A stretch of 64,000 bases of DNA, from NCBI GenBank assembly GCA_037074705.1, contig CM073593.1, forward strand, positions 9,057,001 to 9,121,000, read 5' to 3'. Of this stretch, positions 11,105 to 23,371 are shown one piece after another (the stretch's first letter is position 1; every line of letters starts with the position of its first letter). The notes under the pieces are model-generated. The model saw only the letters and a program-made list of their open reading frames with translations, made no database searches and was not told where the DNA came from. The stretch is from Zhengitettix transpicula (lineage: Eukaryota > Arthropoda > Insecta > Orthoptera > Tetrigidae). The position numbers and the translations under genes are program-made.

Positions 11105-11640
11105 TTTTTTAGGGCAACAGGCTACATGAGGGTGATCCACATTGGGCAACTCCCCTTTAATACCATAGGAAGGGATTTGAAAGGGGGAATGCGGAAGGGT
11201 AGAGGAAGGTAGCCAAGGGTTAACTAGGGCCCCCGGGCTATATTTTAATGATCCTACCCGGCATTCGCCTAAAGAAATGCAGGGGAAACCCTAGAAAAAC
11301 CTGCATCAGGTAGGTCGGGCATTGGGTACTTGTCCCACGCCCTTCCGATAGCGGGAGAGGAGTTTGCTGTGTGCCTCGACCAGTTTAGGAGGCAGCTGGC
11401 CGACTATTCCAATGGGAATAGCGGACAACTCTTACCGTATGCCCAAGGTCAGTGTCCCCGGAACATACACCTCTCAAAACAGGCCGAGGTGCCTCGGCTT
11501 GTGGGAACCTTAGTTCAAAACCGGAGAGGAAAAGGCATACCCAAAGGTAGCCCTTTCGTATCTCTCCTAAAAGGTTCTGCCTGCGAGAGAACATCCCTCT
11601 CAGGTTACCTGCGAGAGAATTCTCTCGCAGCCTTCATCAA
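11105..11640 (-). mobile_element. GC-rich A-tailed retroposon, full copy
   Basis: A leading T-run, then AGGGCAACAGGCTACATGAG, which is the reverse of the family tail. It runs to the head at 11609-11630, where a perfect 22-bp palindrome (CTGCGAGAGAA and its complement) sits at the 5' end. TTTCAATTAATT flanks it at 11093-11104 and 11641-11652, a perfect 12-bp target duplication that fixes both ends. Confidence 0.88.
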
Positions 11641-11652
11641 TTTCAATTAATT

Positions 11653-13515
11653 ACCGTCTAGTCGAATTATTACATTAATTACATTAAAGAACTGTACAAG
11701 ATTGACCTAATATTTAAAACCAACACAATATAAAGTCAATGTGCATGCAAACATACTGATTCTATTAGATTGTTTGTCATTAATATAGTTTTAATTTGTG
11801 AAATAATTTATCATTTTAAATGCATCAAGCGGTATCTGGAAATGTTGACAAGATAAATTGTGAGGTATATCTTAAATATTGCTTGAGGAATGAATTTTAT
11901 CGATGTCGGTAAATTTTCATTACATCTTTTACTGTAGAAAACGGCTACGGTTGAATAATAGGACGTGGCCCGATTCTTCTCATGCGGAACTTGGGAATGA
12001 AGCTGAGACTCTTAACCCGAGTCTGCGGTGTTTGGATTGTAAGAAAGCAAACATGTAGGCAGTGAAGGACATACCGATATCTTTTGCTTTCCGGTGGTTG
12101 TCTTACTCTCAACGAAAGCCACATTGTCTTCCGTGCTGGTGGATGACAGAATAAGGTCGAGATTTAGGAAACAAACACGCCCTGATCTAATTATGGTTCA
12201 CGCTTGTTGCTTAAAAAGAATCGTAAATCATTCCAATAGGGTTCGCTGGCGAAAATCCAGAAAACAATTGTAAAACTACCATGTTTCAGTAATCCGCGAA
12301 GTTCAACAAGATAATACGTAGCAATTCTGATTATTACGACTTAATACAAAATTGTCAAATTAATTACTGATAAAAATTTGTTAAAATTAATAGTATAAAG
12401 AAATATAAAACTAATTTAGAAGAAAGTTTATCAGAAGTTCCCAATTTGATTATCTAACACAAAAAATATATCAAGTGGACAAACATAAAATTTATATATT
12501 GTAAAACAATCAGATGAAAGAAAGGAAAAGCTCGCGAGTGTGGGAAATTGTTGCCTACAACAAAAGAAATTCCAATAATTTTACTGGTTATATTGTGTTC
12601 TTATTCTAATTATTTCCAACTTAGGTCGAATAGTTTCAATTATGTAGCTCTGATGCTTAAAACACCCGAGAACTAAGCGGAAACCAAGGTTCGATTCGCA
12701 GTTCCGTCGAAATTTTTCCATACTGGTTTTTTAATGCTTATATGGCTGAGCTTTCTTTAAAGCTTTTTCTGAATTGTCTTTTAATTTTTACCATTAAATT
12801 GGAGGACCATGACTCGTAAGTTTGCGGAATTATTTCCAGCATCCTGCAGAAACAATATTGTTAATTAGTAGAAATTCTTTTGTTATTAACGCTACCTAGG
12901 AATGAAATTAAATGAAATATACGTAATTGTTCCACTCTTTTACGACAGTCATCCGCAGGTTACACAAGTACAATGAAATATAAGCAACTGGCATGCTCCT
13001 AAAATAATAATTATATATTATCAATGCCTATAAATGCTGAATTCGACACACTATTTTTTTTAAAATAGATTCGGTGCGCGGTAACGATGTCGCTCATTTA
13101 GCAAGTTTTATTTGAGCTTTCAACGGCCAATTATAGAATTCTAAGTTCTCAGTAGTAACTGTAATGTATAGAACTCGAATATAAAGATACGGCTGCGGCC
13201 CCATGACGTTGATCAGACAATTTATCTGCCAAGATTAATTTTGCAACAAAAGACCCACAATATTGCTTCCAATATGAACATATAAAGCTTTCCACTCAAT
13301 CATCAAGATCAATCCAACGATAAAGGCCATAACCTAGAAAACGTTGTTCCTGTGAATTATTGCATTTGGCGGTCAGGTTAGTTCGGAATCTATATGCCAG
13401 ACTGGAATGTTTATGTAATAAACGTAATTTGGGCGTTTGTGTGCATGCATCTTCCACACACATTTTAATAACTACACTGATAACAATAATTAGAGACATG
13501 TACTAGGGCATTTAT
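11653..13515. other. no gene seen; one tRNA-like B box
   Basis: Nearly 1.9 kb of AT-rich DNA without a convincing frame. A GGTTCGATTC stretch near 12688-12698 resembles a tRNA B box, but I could not fold a tRNA around it. It may be the trace of a tRNA-derived SINE. Confidence 0.3.
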
Positions 13516-13810
13516 GAGGTGTATTTAGTCGGAGCAGGCGTGAGAGAGATAATTGGTGTCTTTCTCACTGACGACTCTCGTAATTTGTTACGCGTCGCCA
13601 CACTTATTAATAGCTCGACGCTTCACGCTGCGCGACAGTGACGCCAAGGATTTCCCTGGTCGCGTCCCGACGCTTTGGGACTTCACCTGCCGGGTACTCG
13701 CCGGAATTACGCGTGACGCCAGTCGCGGGAACGTTTATTTCCTCAAGATTATGAATGAGAGCTTCCGAGCGATGCTATTTTTACATTTTTGCGTAAATTA
13801 TTCCGTGCGC
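13516..13810. other. CpG-rich unique-looking segment
   Basis: Clearly richer in G, C and CpG than its surroundings, with an open frame of about 87 codons on the plus strand (13553-13816). The translation contains no domain I recognise. It might be an exon or regulatory piece of a host gene, but nothing in the sequence shows this. Confidence 0.25.
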
Positions 13811-13828
13811 AATTAAAGACGATTCACT

Positions 13829-13830
<2 letters not shown>

Positions 13831-13914
<84 letters not shown>
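13831..13914. repeat. (TC)n followed by (TA)n microsatellite
   Basis: About 20 TC units (13831-13870) run straight into about 22 TA units, ending against the left boundary of a solo LTR. Confidence 0.95.
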
Positions 13915-13918
<4 letters not shown>

Positions 13919-13919
<1 letters not shown>

Positions 13920-14868
13920 GTAATAATTAAATATAATAATAATGGATGGGCGCTTTTAAATGAACAACTATTAACTTTAAACAACTAACAAAATTTATTA
14001 TCAATTTTAAAACAAGTATAAAATACACAAAATATATGGGATCTCAGGGTCTTGAACTGGGTTTGATAAATGGCAGAATTTATATAATCAAAATTACATT
14101 TACTTTTTATGGAAATCAATGCGTCTGAACATCGACGAAATTTGTTGCGGAAAAAATAATACTAAAGATTGAATTTAAACAATTTTAATTTTATCAAGAA
14201 TTAAGGATCTCATTTTATCGATAATTAAATAATTAAAGAACGATCTGACTTTTATCTTTTAAACACGGTTTACAAATGATTTTAAAGTTTTCTCTACTTA
14301 CGGCTGCCCAGGTCCCTTTTTAGCTTTTCGTGCACAATTTTGGGGACATCACTGATTCTAAGTACTCACAGACTCTAAATGTTCACAGTCTCTAATTGGC
14401 GTTGTTTGTTAGTTGGTTTAACACAAATTGGTTGGTTCTCGATGCTTTACTGCAACCTGGATTTGTAGATCTCGTGACTTTAGTTGAAAATGGACTTCAT
14501 TGGTTTGTCTATGGCCAGCATGATGAATCTACGCTCGACCACCGAATACACACTAGTTGCTCTGTCTCCTTCCCGACTGAATATTGCTTTACTTTTTAAT
14601 ATTTGAAAGCATGTTTGTGACTGGACCACATTCTTTCGTTCTGACTGCCGACTGTAAAACTTTTCGTCTGATCTATTCGCTGTCTGCTGCCCGACTGTAC
14701 ATTTCCTGACCGTTCGTCTCGCAAGTTTTGAGCGCGTAGAACCTTCTCGACTCATCAACAATGTTTTCTTTGCCTTGCCGGTTTGTTGCGGCGTCCGCTC
14801 TATATCCACTAATTATGAGTCCTCTACAATTTAACTTTTCAATTAGAACAATGTCTTAATTACCAATT

Positions 14869-14874
<6 letters not shown>
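13919..14874 (-). mobile_element. solo LTR, copy 2
   Basis: On the minus strand it begins TGTAGTAATTGGTAATTAAG at 14874 and ends ...TTATTACA at 13919. The family landmark TCTCAGGGTCTTGAACTGGG (reverse of CCAG..GACCCTGAGA) lies at 14041-14060. It is inserted in TA repeats: the left flank is ATAT and the right flank GTAT, so the duplication is imperfect or altered by repeat slippage. It closely matches the copy at 18661-19588. Confidence 0.7.

Positions 14875-14922
<48 letters not shown>
14875..14922. repeat. (TA)n microsatellite between two solo LTRs
   Basis: An almost pure TA run linking two oppositely oriented LTR copies. Both insertions probably targeted this run. Confidence 0.9.
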
Positions 14923-14925
<3 letters not shown>

Positions 14926-15870
14926 AATGATAAGGAAAGGCAATTAAAGAATTAATAATTAAACATTTTAAATAAATTGTTAACGGCGAACACAAATACA
15001 ATAATGGGTAAGAGTACATAAACAGGCAAGACATTGTCGTTGGAGCACGTATAAGCTACGGGGCACAGCAGTCAGATACAAAACTTCGTCGAGTGCAGTT
15101 GAATCTTTTTTCAATCATAAACATTGATATATGGAGAAAAGAGTGAAATTTTGGTAGATAGCCACAGAACATTTTCGGTACAATTGTGTCTGGTGGTCAA
15201 TACCAGAGATTTGCAAAGTGAAATAAATTCAGTTAAACAATGGCCTGTAATGTGTTCATAGTGATAAGTGTATTATAAAATCCCAATAATTGTCTGGTAC
15301 CGGTACAACTGTAAGTAGAGGGAAATATTTTAAATTCATGCTATGTAATCGTTAAATAAGGATAATAGATCGTCAGATTTAGATTTCAATTTCATTTTTA
15401 TTTATGTTGTTTCATTCTGATCAAATTTTGAAGGTTATAAAAAATTGTTTGTTTATTTTGGATGGTAGAAAAAATTATTGTTCTTTGTTTTAAAGGCCCA
15501 ATTAACGAGCCTGAGATGAGAGTAAAGGACATTGTATAATACGAACATTAATGTAAAGTTTCAACAATAAAATTCTGTTGTTATATAGTTATGCAGAATA
15601 AACCAATTGTTTCAGAGATTGTTCCGACATTATTCCGACATCCTTTCGTTAAATAATTTCAATAAATAAATTCATTCATTTCAATTAAATTTTTTGTATA
15701 TTACATTTTTTTGGCTTGACCAACGAGGGGGAATTCAAATATTTAATTTGTATATATTTATCATTTGTATATTACATAAAATGGCGTGCCAACGTGAAGC
15801 AAAATCACTTTAAATTCATCCATTCAATTCATTTTAATAAATTTGTATACTATATTTTGGCGCCTCATTT
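14923..15870 (+). mobile_element. solo LTR, copy 3
   Basis: Starts TGTAATGATAAGGAAAGGCA after ATAT. The family block TGTCTGGTACCGGTACAACTGTAAG is near 15291, and the CCCAATTAACGAGCCTGAGA block near 15497. It ends in modules: ATTACA at 15705 and 15776, each followed by a TTGGC..GACCAACGAGGGG or TGGCGTGCCAACGTGAAGC stretch. The final end is blurred by TA repeats near 15870. Confidence 0.65.
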
Positions 15871-15887
15871 AATATATATATATATAT

Positions 15888-16785
15888 TTTAATGATTAAA
15901 TTAGCGGCTTGGTAATTAATTAAACTAAATCGAATGATTTATTAAACAATTAATTTGCATTTTTTTTATTAAATCGATGAACTGAATTATTTTGCCTACG
16001 TTGGCACGCCAAAATTTAATAATCAAATCAAATTAACAAACAATACTTTATATAAAATTTAGTTGGGCCTTTTAAGAAAAGAAACAACTTTTATTAAATA
16101 TAAAAGTTGTTTCTTTATTCCTTTATAAACTAAGTTTATTCCTTTATAAACTAAGGAGTTAAACAATCAAACAAAAATGAGAAAGCGAAATCTGACAACT
16201 TTACCTTTAATGATCGTTTACAAAACTTGAATAAATTTATTTGTACTTACAACACATTGGCTGGTACCAGGCTTAACTCTCTTGGGCTAGGGATCACCTA
16301 ACAATCCACATTAAAAGGCCATGGAATCACTGAATTTACACTTGATTAAACAAAAACACGGTCGTAACTGTCGAGTCTCTCCTCTGGGAACTGAAAACCG
16401 CTGCTCCTTCCGGATTATTAGTTGGACAGATTGTTACAAAATTGTCTCTCGGTGCAATTGACGACGGTCGCGGTACTTATAGAAATTTTATTGTGGCGGT
16501 ATTTATTAGGTTACTGCTTGTAGCAGTTCGATGAGATTTACTGTCCAAACTTTATACTCAAAGTTAAAACTTGTAACCTTTTCGGCCAGGTCTATATGAC
16601 TGCCACGCTGTTCGTTGTACGGCTCTCAATTTCCGACTTTCACACCAGACTTCAACACAAGACCGATTCAGAATTGCGCTCGCAGCGGAACAAAGCTCGC
16701 CTATCCATTGTTGCCTTTGAAAATTTGTACCGCTAACAATCCACCATAACTAGCCAATTATTAATGACCTCTAATTAGTATTACA
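15888..16785 (-). mobile_element. solo LTR, copy 4
   Basis: On the minus strand it starts TGTAATACTAATTAGAGGTC at 16785. The last bases at the left read as TGTAATGATT with one substitution (TTTAATGATT at 15888). ATAT flanks both sides (15884-15887 and 16786-16789). A module with TTGGCGTGCCAACGTAGGC (minus strand) lies near 15996-16014. Confidence 0.75.
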
Positions 16786-16786
16786 A

Positions 16787-18310
16787 TATATAAATGAATT
16801 TCTGTCTGTGTGTATGTGATTCCCTATGCGCTCCTAAACCATTCAACCGATTGCGATTTAACTTTGGTGAGCTGATCTGCGCACTACAGCAAAGGTTTCT
16901 GTCGGATTTTCGAAGCGTTAGGAAATTCCCAAGGGGTGAACTGCGGTGAAATTTAAAAAAAAATGCTAAAACGACCGTTACTAGCGTTGATTAATTACTT
17001 TCCGGGGTCTGTGTGATTAATACTTTCTATCCAGATGTATTTAGTGGATAATTTCAACTCCTTAAGGCATCGATAATGGAAGGGGTGGTGGGGCGTTACA
17101 TAAAAATAACGCGAAACAACCGACATTGGTGTAAAATCCAGGAATATAGACGTCAGTGAGTTTAATTCTGGCATTCATAACGTCAGTTAAGTTGTAGTTC
17201 AGCCCCTACGTGTAGGGGTGGGGGCGGATTTTTTAAACATGCTAAAACGGACGTTTTATTTTTAGTTTTCGTAGTTTTTTTAACAGATGTTTTAATGTAC
17301 AATTCCAACCCCGTACAGCATTGAAAGGCAGAACCACTAAGAGGGGTGGTGGAGGGGCGTTACATAAAATAAGGACGAAACAACACAGATTGTGTGAAAT
17401 CCAGCGTATTGATGCCAATTAGTTCAATTCTGACATTTACCATACTGGTTAAGATGTAGTTTAGCTGCTAGGAGTGGGGGTGGAAGGTGGCGATACAAAT
17501 TTACGTTCACAATCTTAAATACGTAGACTAATTTGTACCTAACTTTATACACATGCTACTTACGACAAGGAAAAAAACAATGAGTGGTTCAGACACACCT
17601 GCCGCTTCTAAGGTTGGGGATAAATGGGATGGAATTTAAAAAATTCCAAAATAGCCATTATTAGCGTATAATAAAACGATTTCGGTGTCATTTAATTTGA
17701 TAGTCATTCTAGAATTTTTAAGTGTCTAATTTTAGCTCCAAAAGGCACGAAAGGGAAACATCCTTAACGTACGGGTGATGGTGCAAAAATAATTCCCTAA
17801 AGATTGGTGTCGATTCCGGTGTTGTAGGAGCCTCTGAGTTTAAATCTCACATTAATAAATGAAATTTTATGTTCCTCTACACGGAGGTGGACGTGGTTGA
17901 GAAATAGCTACCTGAAGTATTTTTGACCCTCTTAAGGTACCGGGAGTATTTTTGATTTTCTTAGGGTACCGGCATTATGTTAGTCTCATGCGTAGTAAAG
18001 GTTTATTCTTTTATACCTTTAAGGTCCAGAGAATATTTTTAGATTCTATTAAGTTGGCTAGTAGTTTTCACTTTTCTGCGTGACTTTTTGATACTCTTTT
18101 TTTATGTGAAGGAGAATTTCCGATTTGCTAATGTCTTCGTCAGCAAGAGGGTTTAGGGCGCGGATGGGAACATAAATGGGTAAATGTTCCAACCACTGAT
18201 GCCGTTGATGCTGGTTAAATGAAATGTTTACCACGTGGTTAGTGTCGAACTAATTCATTTTCCGGGAAAATTTAAATAAATACCCGGGCAACTCCACCTC
18301 ACTCAGTTAG
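16787..18310 (+). mobile_element. Helitron-like element, family B copy 1
   Basis: The left part (ATAAATGAATTTCTGTCTGTG, then CCCTATGCGCTCCTAAACCA, TTCAACCGATTGCGAT) is shared with the copy at 24555-25867. The right end, CCCGGGCAACTCC..CACTCAGTTAG before T, is a mutated version of the family end. The interior has the CTAAAACG.CCG and GGGGCGTTACATAAAA blocks and, from 17910, repeats of a GTATTTTTGA..CTCTTAAGGTACC type. LTR copy 4 abuts or overlaps its left end. Confidence 0.55.
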
Positions 18311-18660
18311 TTTGAAATATAAACTGCGCGTCGTCCGAAATAATTGAATATGTTCTTGATATTAAATATTTGTTTCTGAAATGCAATACGACTACGAAAA
18401 TCAAAGACGAGTTGGACTCTGCACCATCATTTAGCACCGTGAAATTTAGGGCAGCTGAAATTAAACGTGGGCGTACTAGTTTGGTAGACGGTGAACGTCC
18501 GGGACGCCCAAAAATTTCAACCACTGACGGTAACATCGCTCAAGTTCACCAGATGAATTAAAGTGGGTAAGAATACATCCACAGAATGTGAAACAATATT
18601 TACGCACGAGAAAGCTGTTAGCGCGTTCGGTGCCGCGTTCTCAAACGTATTGGAATGTAT
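18311..18660 (+). pseudogene. mariner transposase relic, N-terminal part
   Basis: The frame 18370-18561 contains KRGRTSLVDGERPGRP, matching the second helix-turn-helix and GRP motif region of mariner transposases, followed by the usual NIAQVH-type stretch. Downstream (to 18660) the HEKAVSA-like residues continue the family pattern in shifted frames. Stops and frameshifts are present. The element continues at 19593 after a solo LTR inserted at 18661-19588. In life this protein would cut and join the transposon; this copy cannot. Confidence 0.7.
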
Positions 18661-19588
18661 TGTAATAAAAATGCGTCTAAATAAAATAAAAAGATTATTA
18701 AGGGAAAACAATTAAACAAAATTTATTATCTAAGTTAAAACACATATAATATTTTGTATCTCAGGGTCTTTATCTGGGTTTGATAAATGGGTGAATTTTA
18801 TACAATCAAATTACATTTAGCTTTTATGGAAGTTAATGCGTCTGAAACATAGACGAACTTTGTTGTGGATAAAATAACACTACAGATTGAATTTAAATGT
18901 AATAATTAAATAATTAAAATTAAAGAACTAAATAATTAAAGAACGATCTGACATATCATTTAAAAGTGGTTTACAATATGATTTTAAAGTTTTCTACTTA
19001 CGGCCGCCCAGGTCTCGTTTTAGGTTTTTAGTGCACAACATTTGGGGATATCACTGATTCTAGTATTCACAGGCTTTAAATTTCAACAAATTCTGATTGG
19101 CGTAGTTTCTCGATGCTTTGCTGCAACCTGGATTTGCAGATCTCGTGTAGTTTTAGTTGGATTTGGTCTATGGCCAGCAAGTTGAATTTCCACTCTGCCA
19201 CCGATTACGACGTTAATTTCAATCTCTCCTTCCCTACTGAAGATTGTTTTACCTTTTCAATCTTTTAGAGCATGTTTGTAACTGCTATCAAACTGTTCTA
19301 TTTGCGGCTGCACATTCCTGACTCTATTACTTTTGTACAAAACTTTGCTGGTCCTTATGCCTCGCCGTTCATTGCCTGACCCAAGATTGCTTTCGAACTG
19401 TTTGCTGTCCGCTGCCCAACTGAACTTCCTCGTCTCGTAGATTTTGAGCGCGTAGAACCTCAACCGATTGACAACAATACATTCTTTTCGTCGCCGCCTT
19501 ATTGCGGCGTCCGCTTTATCCACTAATAATGAGTCCTCTACAATCCAACTTTCCAATTAAAACAATGTCTTAATTACTAATTACTACA
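18661..19588 (-). mobile_element. solo LTR, copy 5, inserted in mariner
   Basis: 928 bases flanked by GTAT at 18657-18660 and 19589-19592, a perfect 4-bp target duplication. On the minus strand it starts TGTAGTAATTAGTAATTAAG and ends TTATTACA. It carries the CAGGGTCTTTATCTGGGTTTG landmark at 18763. The two halves of a mariner transposase relic flank it, so its insertion is younger than the mariner. Confidence 0.88.
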
Positions 19589-19592
19589 GTAT

Positions 19593-20166
19593 ATTTTCAA
19601 CGATCTGTTGGCGCAGTTTAAGCGCAATAAATCAGATTAATTATTTTATAAGAAACTTGGATACACCTTTGTACCCCAGAAACAACAATACAGTCAAAAA
19701 AGTAGACTACAAAGTGAGAATCAATTGAAAAAAAAGGAAAAAAGTGTAGTTTTTCGACTGGAATATTATGGTGACTTTTTGGGGGGATAGTCATGGAGTT
19801 ATCTTAATCTATTATCTTCAAAAAGCAGTAACCATTAAAGGAGCATAAATCCATGTCAAGCTAAAGGCAGAAATTGCCGAAAATCGAGCACAGTTGCAGA
19901 AAAAAAAATTGTTTCACCAAGACTGTGCGTCGTCTCACACCCTCAGCGTATGCCATGGCGAAAATCCACTCATCCTTACTTATCAGATCTAGCCCCAAGA
20001 GACTTTTTTTGTTCCCTAAGCTTAAAGTTGCGCTCGGAGGACACAGATTTCCGTCAAATAAGGACATCATCACATACGTAAACAATTATTTTGCAGAAAA
20101 AGACGCTGAGTACTGTTTGGACGGGTTACAGAGTTGGGAACATGACGTTTGGAGGCTTACAAGTTG
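19593..20166 (+). pseudogene. mariner transposase relic, C-terminal part
   Basis: Readable in pieces: GDSHGVILI-type residues (19785-19810), an AEIAENRAQLQKKK stretch, HQDCASSHT where the family has HQDNAP (second catalytic Asp near 19920), SDLAPRDFF holding the third Asp (near 19990), and PKLKVALGGHRFPSNKDI, ending with a stop at 20166. At least two frame changes separate these. It is the other half of the relic at 18311-18660. The order of motifs confirms mariner, with Asp as the last catalytic residue rather than the Glu of Tc1. Confidence 0.75.
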
Positions 20167-20194
20167 AGTATTTAAAAAAATTAAAAATTTGAAT

Positions 20195-21990
20195 TTCATT
20201 TGATTTTGATTTTATTCCATTACTCGTATGAGGAAATAGGATACGTCAATACATAAAATTGCAATATAATAATTGGATGATACAATTATAAATAATTAGG
20301 AGGTAATATAAAAATACTAAAATTCGGGAACACACATTTCTCTGTCCAATATAAGTAAAATGTATTAATAATAAAAATAATAATTCTTTAACTATACGAA
20401 GGGTATAATTTAATATTTACAGTTCTAATAAAAAAATTGAACGTGTACTAGAAAGTAATTAATTATTCGAGAATTAACTATCTTAAAATATAGAAGAATA
20501 AGCACAAAACTTGACACACGCACACTAGGAGGAAACACAAACGACGGACACGTCACTTCACGAAACAGAGTGACGAGGAATCAGCAAACTCCAGGCCGTA
20601 CATGCAACAAACGAACAAAAGAGCAGCAGAGACTAAGTAACACATTCAATATTTTTGCAGGTTTTTTTAAAAACTAATTATTAGGGGAACGATCATGAAA
20701 CTCCTGTACTGAGTAAAACACCGGCGCCTTTCAGTAGAATATTTTTACATTGAATCCCAAAACTCTTGTAGTTATTATTGTTCTTAACATCTGGAGGAAG
20801 ACTATTGTATAAAACTATCCCTGAATGGTGAATACTTCTCTGATAGAGGAGTAAAGATGTTAGACCTGAGCGATTTCTAGTCTCATAATCGTGAATCTCA
20901 CCATTCGTTTGAAAAAAATTAATGTTCCGCTTAACGAACTTTAAAATTTCGTGAATAAACACGCTGGGAAGAGTTAATATTCGCAGACTTTTGAAAAACG
21001 GTTTAAATTTTTTTTATCCGTATTATAAAGTATTCACGCTTTTGGAACTTGAATATTTGAATGCTCCTGGAGCAATTGCCCCAATTTGCAATGCCATAAC
21101 ACATTAGGGAATGAAAATGTGTTAATGTCAACATGTTGCATTAAGGTTCTGAGACAATAACAAGCCGAACTGAGTTTCCCAGCAAACAGATCTATGTGGT
21201 GGGTCCACTTTAAATTACTATCAATCTAAAAACCAGTGATAATTTATTGCCTTAAGTCACACATTTTGTTTTTCCAGAGTGATGTCTACGTTTCTAAGAA
21301 GATTATCAACATTTTTATCTGAATAACTACGAATCCTGGAAGATCATTGATATAAAGAATGAAAAGTAAAGGCCCGAGAATCCAGCATTGAGGAACATCG
21401 CAAATAATTAATTCCCAATCAGATAAATGAATATGTTCATCTTTAGTTTCGACCACTACCTTTTGTTTACGATTTTATAGATATGATTGTAGGAGAAGGC
21501 GTTTCCCTGTACGCCATAATATTCTAACTTTCTTAGAAAAATTTCATGATCAACCGTGTCGAATGCCTTAGACAGATCAGAAAATATTCCAGCTACCTTC
21601 AATCCCTCATCCAATGAATTTTGAATATAGTCGTGCATTGCACTATTTTCCTTTAAGCCATGCTGGGAGGAACTTAAAATAATATATTTGCTCAAGAAAT
21701 TATGTAATTTAATGTGAATTATTTTTGCAAAAATTTTGGAAAAAATAGGAAGCAGAGAAATGGGTCTATAATTTGATACGTCGGATAGTGAAACTTTCTT
21801 GAATAAGGGGATTACTTACGCAATTTTGAGAGCATCGGGAAATATTCCCGAATCAATACATTTGTTAAATATGAATTTAAGTGGAAATTCGATGGCTTCG
21901 GCACACACTGTTACCATTTTGCTTGAAGAAAAGCGTGTTGTATATTTGTTTGGTCACCCTCGTATTTCAAGTACCCCAACTTGAAGTTTT
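20195..21990 (-). pseudogene. LINE reverse transcriptase relic (Jockey/CR1-like)
   Basis: On the minus strand, in order: IFPDALKIA..VIPLFKK and NYRPISLLPIFSKIF (21850-21710), SQHGLKENSA (near 21660), IFSDLSKAFDTVDHEIFLRK (near 21570, with the first catalytic Asp), a worn VPQCWILGPLLFILYINDL (21390-21330), then directly IDSNLKWTHH and KLSSACYCLRTL (21215-21145), YGIANWG-like residues, and a C-terminal ETRNRSGL..LYNSLPPDVKN segment (20962-20693). Several stops and shifts occur. The segment that should hold the YADD box is missing between about 21320 and 21230, so the copy is dead. The 3' end near 20195 has an AATAAAATCAAAATCAAATG-type tail. No endonuclease domain is seen, so it is also 5'-truncated. 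Confidence 0.8.
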
Positions 21991-22260
21991 GTTACAAACA
22001 CTGATTTGTACAAACACATATGTATATAATGATATTTGTATTTTTGTTTATTGAGAGCGTAGATCTGCCAGTGGCAGCAAGGCCTCTGCGCGTGATTGCA
22101 CCTGTTGGGTACAGACGCCGTAGTCCAGCAGCTACGTGCTTGGGTTTAAGTATTAACCATATTTATTTACTTTTGGATGTGAACTCTAATCGCTTATTTC
22201 TTCCCTTCTCTAAATCGCTATATTTTTATTTATGAATTTTTGTGACTGCCTCTAAGGTAT

Positions 22261-23367
22261 TGTAATACCAATTAAACAGGCTATTAAATGTTTTTAATAT
22301 AATTGAATTGTTGGCGGTACGGGTGCTCAAAGACGACAATCGCAGCGGCTCTTTCTTTGTTAACAATGGAGACTGGAGACCGCGCGCTTAGAGAACTCAG
22401 TCTGCGTCGAGCCTAGGTCGAGAAAGGATACATAAAAGAGTCTGCGAGAGATACAACACAGTAAAGTTTGCTAATATAAAAGCATGAATAGGGCTATCCA
22501 GGAAGTCCAACGGCGAGATATAATAGTTTACATAAAACGCAAGTAAACAGTTTTGACGGAGAGACTCATAAAATCGCAATTTATAAGCAGAAGTTTTGCT
22601 TCACAAACTGAACTAATTTTCGCATAGAGAGACTTTGAGGAGACCTACGTCCTAGGGCTGACTGAGGGGCGGCTAATCCAAGTTCCAGGATAGCAGAGAT
22701 CGAGAGTAACGACCGCGCGTGTTGAAAATCTAAAGTGTAGAATCAGTGGATAATGGCCTGTTTAGTGGGTGTTGACTTCAAGCTACAATAGTCTGAACTG
22801 GTACCAGTAACACTGTCGTGAGTATAAAACAATTATTAATAACTGTAAACGGTTATTAAAGGGTATGGTCAGATTTCGTTCACGTTTTTATTTTCATTCG
22901 TTTTCTTGTATTTAATATTGTATTCCGTTAACTTTAATGAGTTTGGATTGTTAATGTTTTAGTTCATTAGATTGTATTTGTTCTTCCTATCAAACCCAGT
23001 GATGACCCTGAGATAATGAGAAATTCGACGTCGTTGATTGTAAAGCTGTATTTTCATAGAACGCCACGAATTAATCAAATAAAATTGAAATATTTGTTTG
23101 TTAAATTGATGGAATTCGGCGTGCAAAGCAGGGCTTATAATGTGTAATTATCAACAATAAATTTTTAAATCATAATAATTTTGTTAATTATTCGTATTTA
23201 ATTAAGACCACCTTTTAAATCATTACATAAATTGGGGTCTTCATCGTGATGCTAACATTCATTCAAATTTTAATTAACTTCTTTTAATTAAAGACTTTTT
23301 TAACTATTACATAAATGGCCCAACAACGTGGGGCAAATTTAATTCATCCCCGTTTTTAATTATTACA
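22261..23367 (+). mobile_element. solo LTR, copy 6
   Basis: 1107 bases with GTAT on both sides (22257-22260 and 23368-23371). Starts TGTAATACCAATTAAACAGG. The CTGGTACCAGTAACACTGTC..GTGAG block lies at 22798 and the ACCCAGTGATGACCCTGAGA block at 22993. Two modules at the 3' end (23228-23311 and 23312-23367); the second opens ATGGCCCAACAACGTGGGGC. Confidence 0.88.
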
Positions 23368-23371
23368 GTAT

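Noticed and set aside
12640..12720. tRNA gene around GGTTCGATTC
   Set aside because: Only a B-box-like word is present; no acceptor stem or D-arm could be paired.
13516..13816. Host exon in the CpG-rich segment
   Set aside because: No domain, and no clear splice sites or conserved coding pattern; left as an unknown segment.
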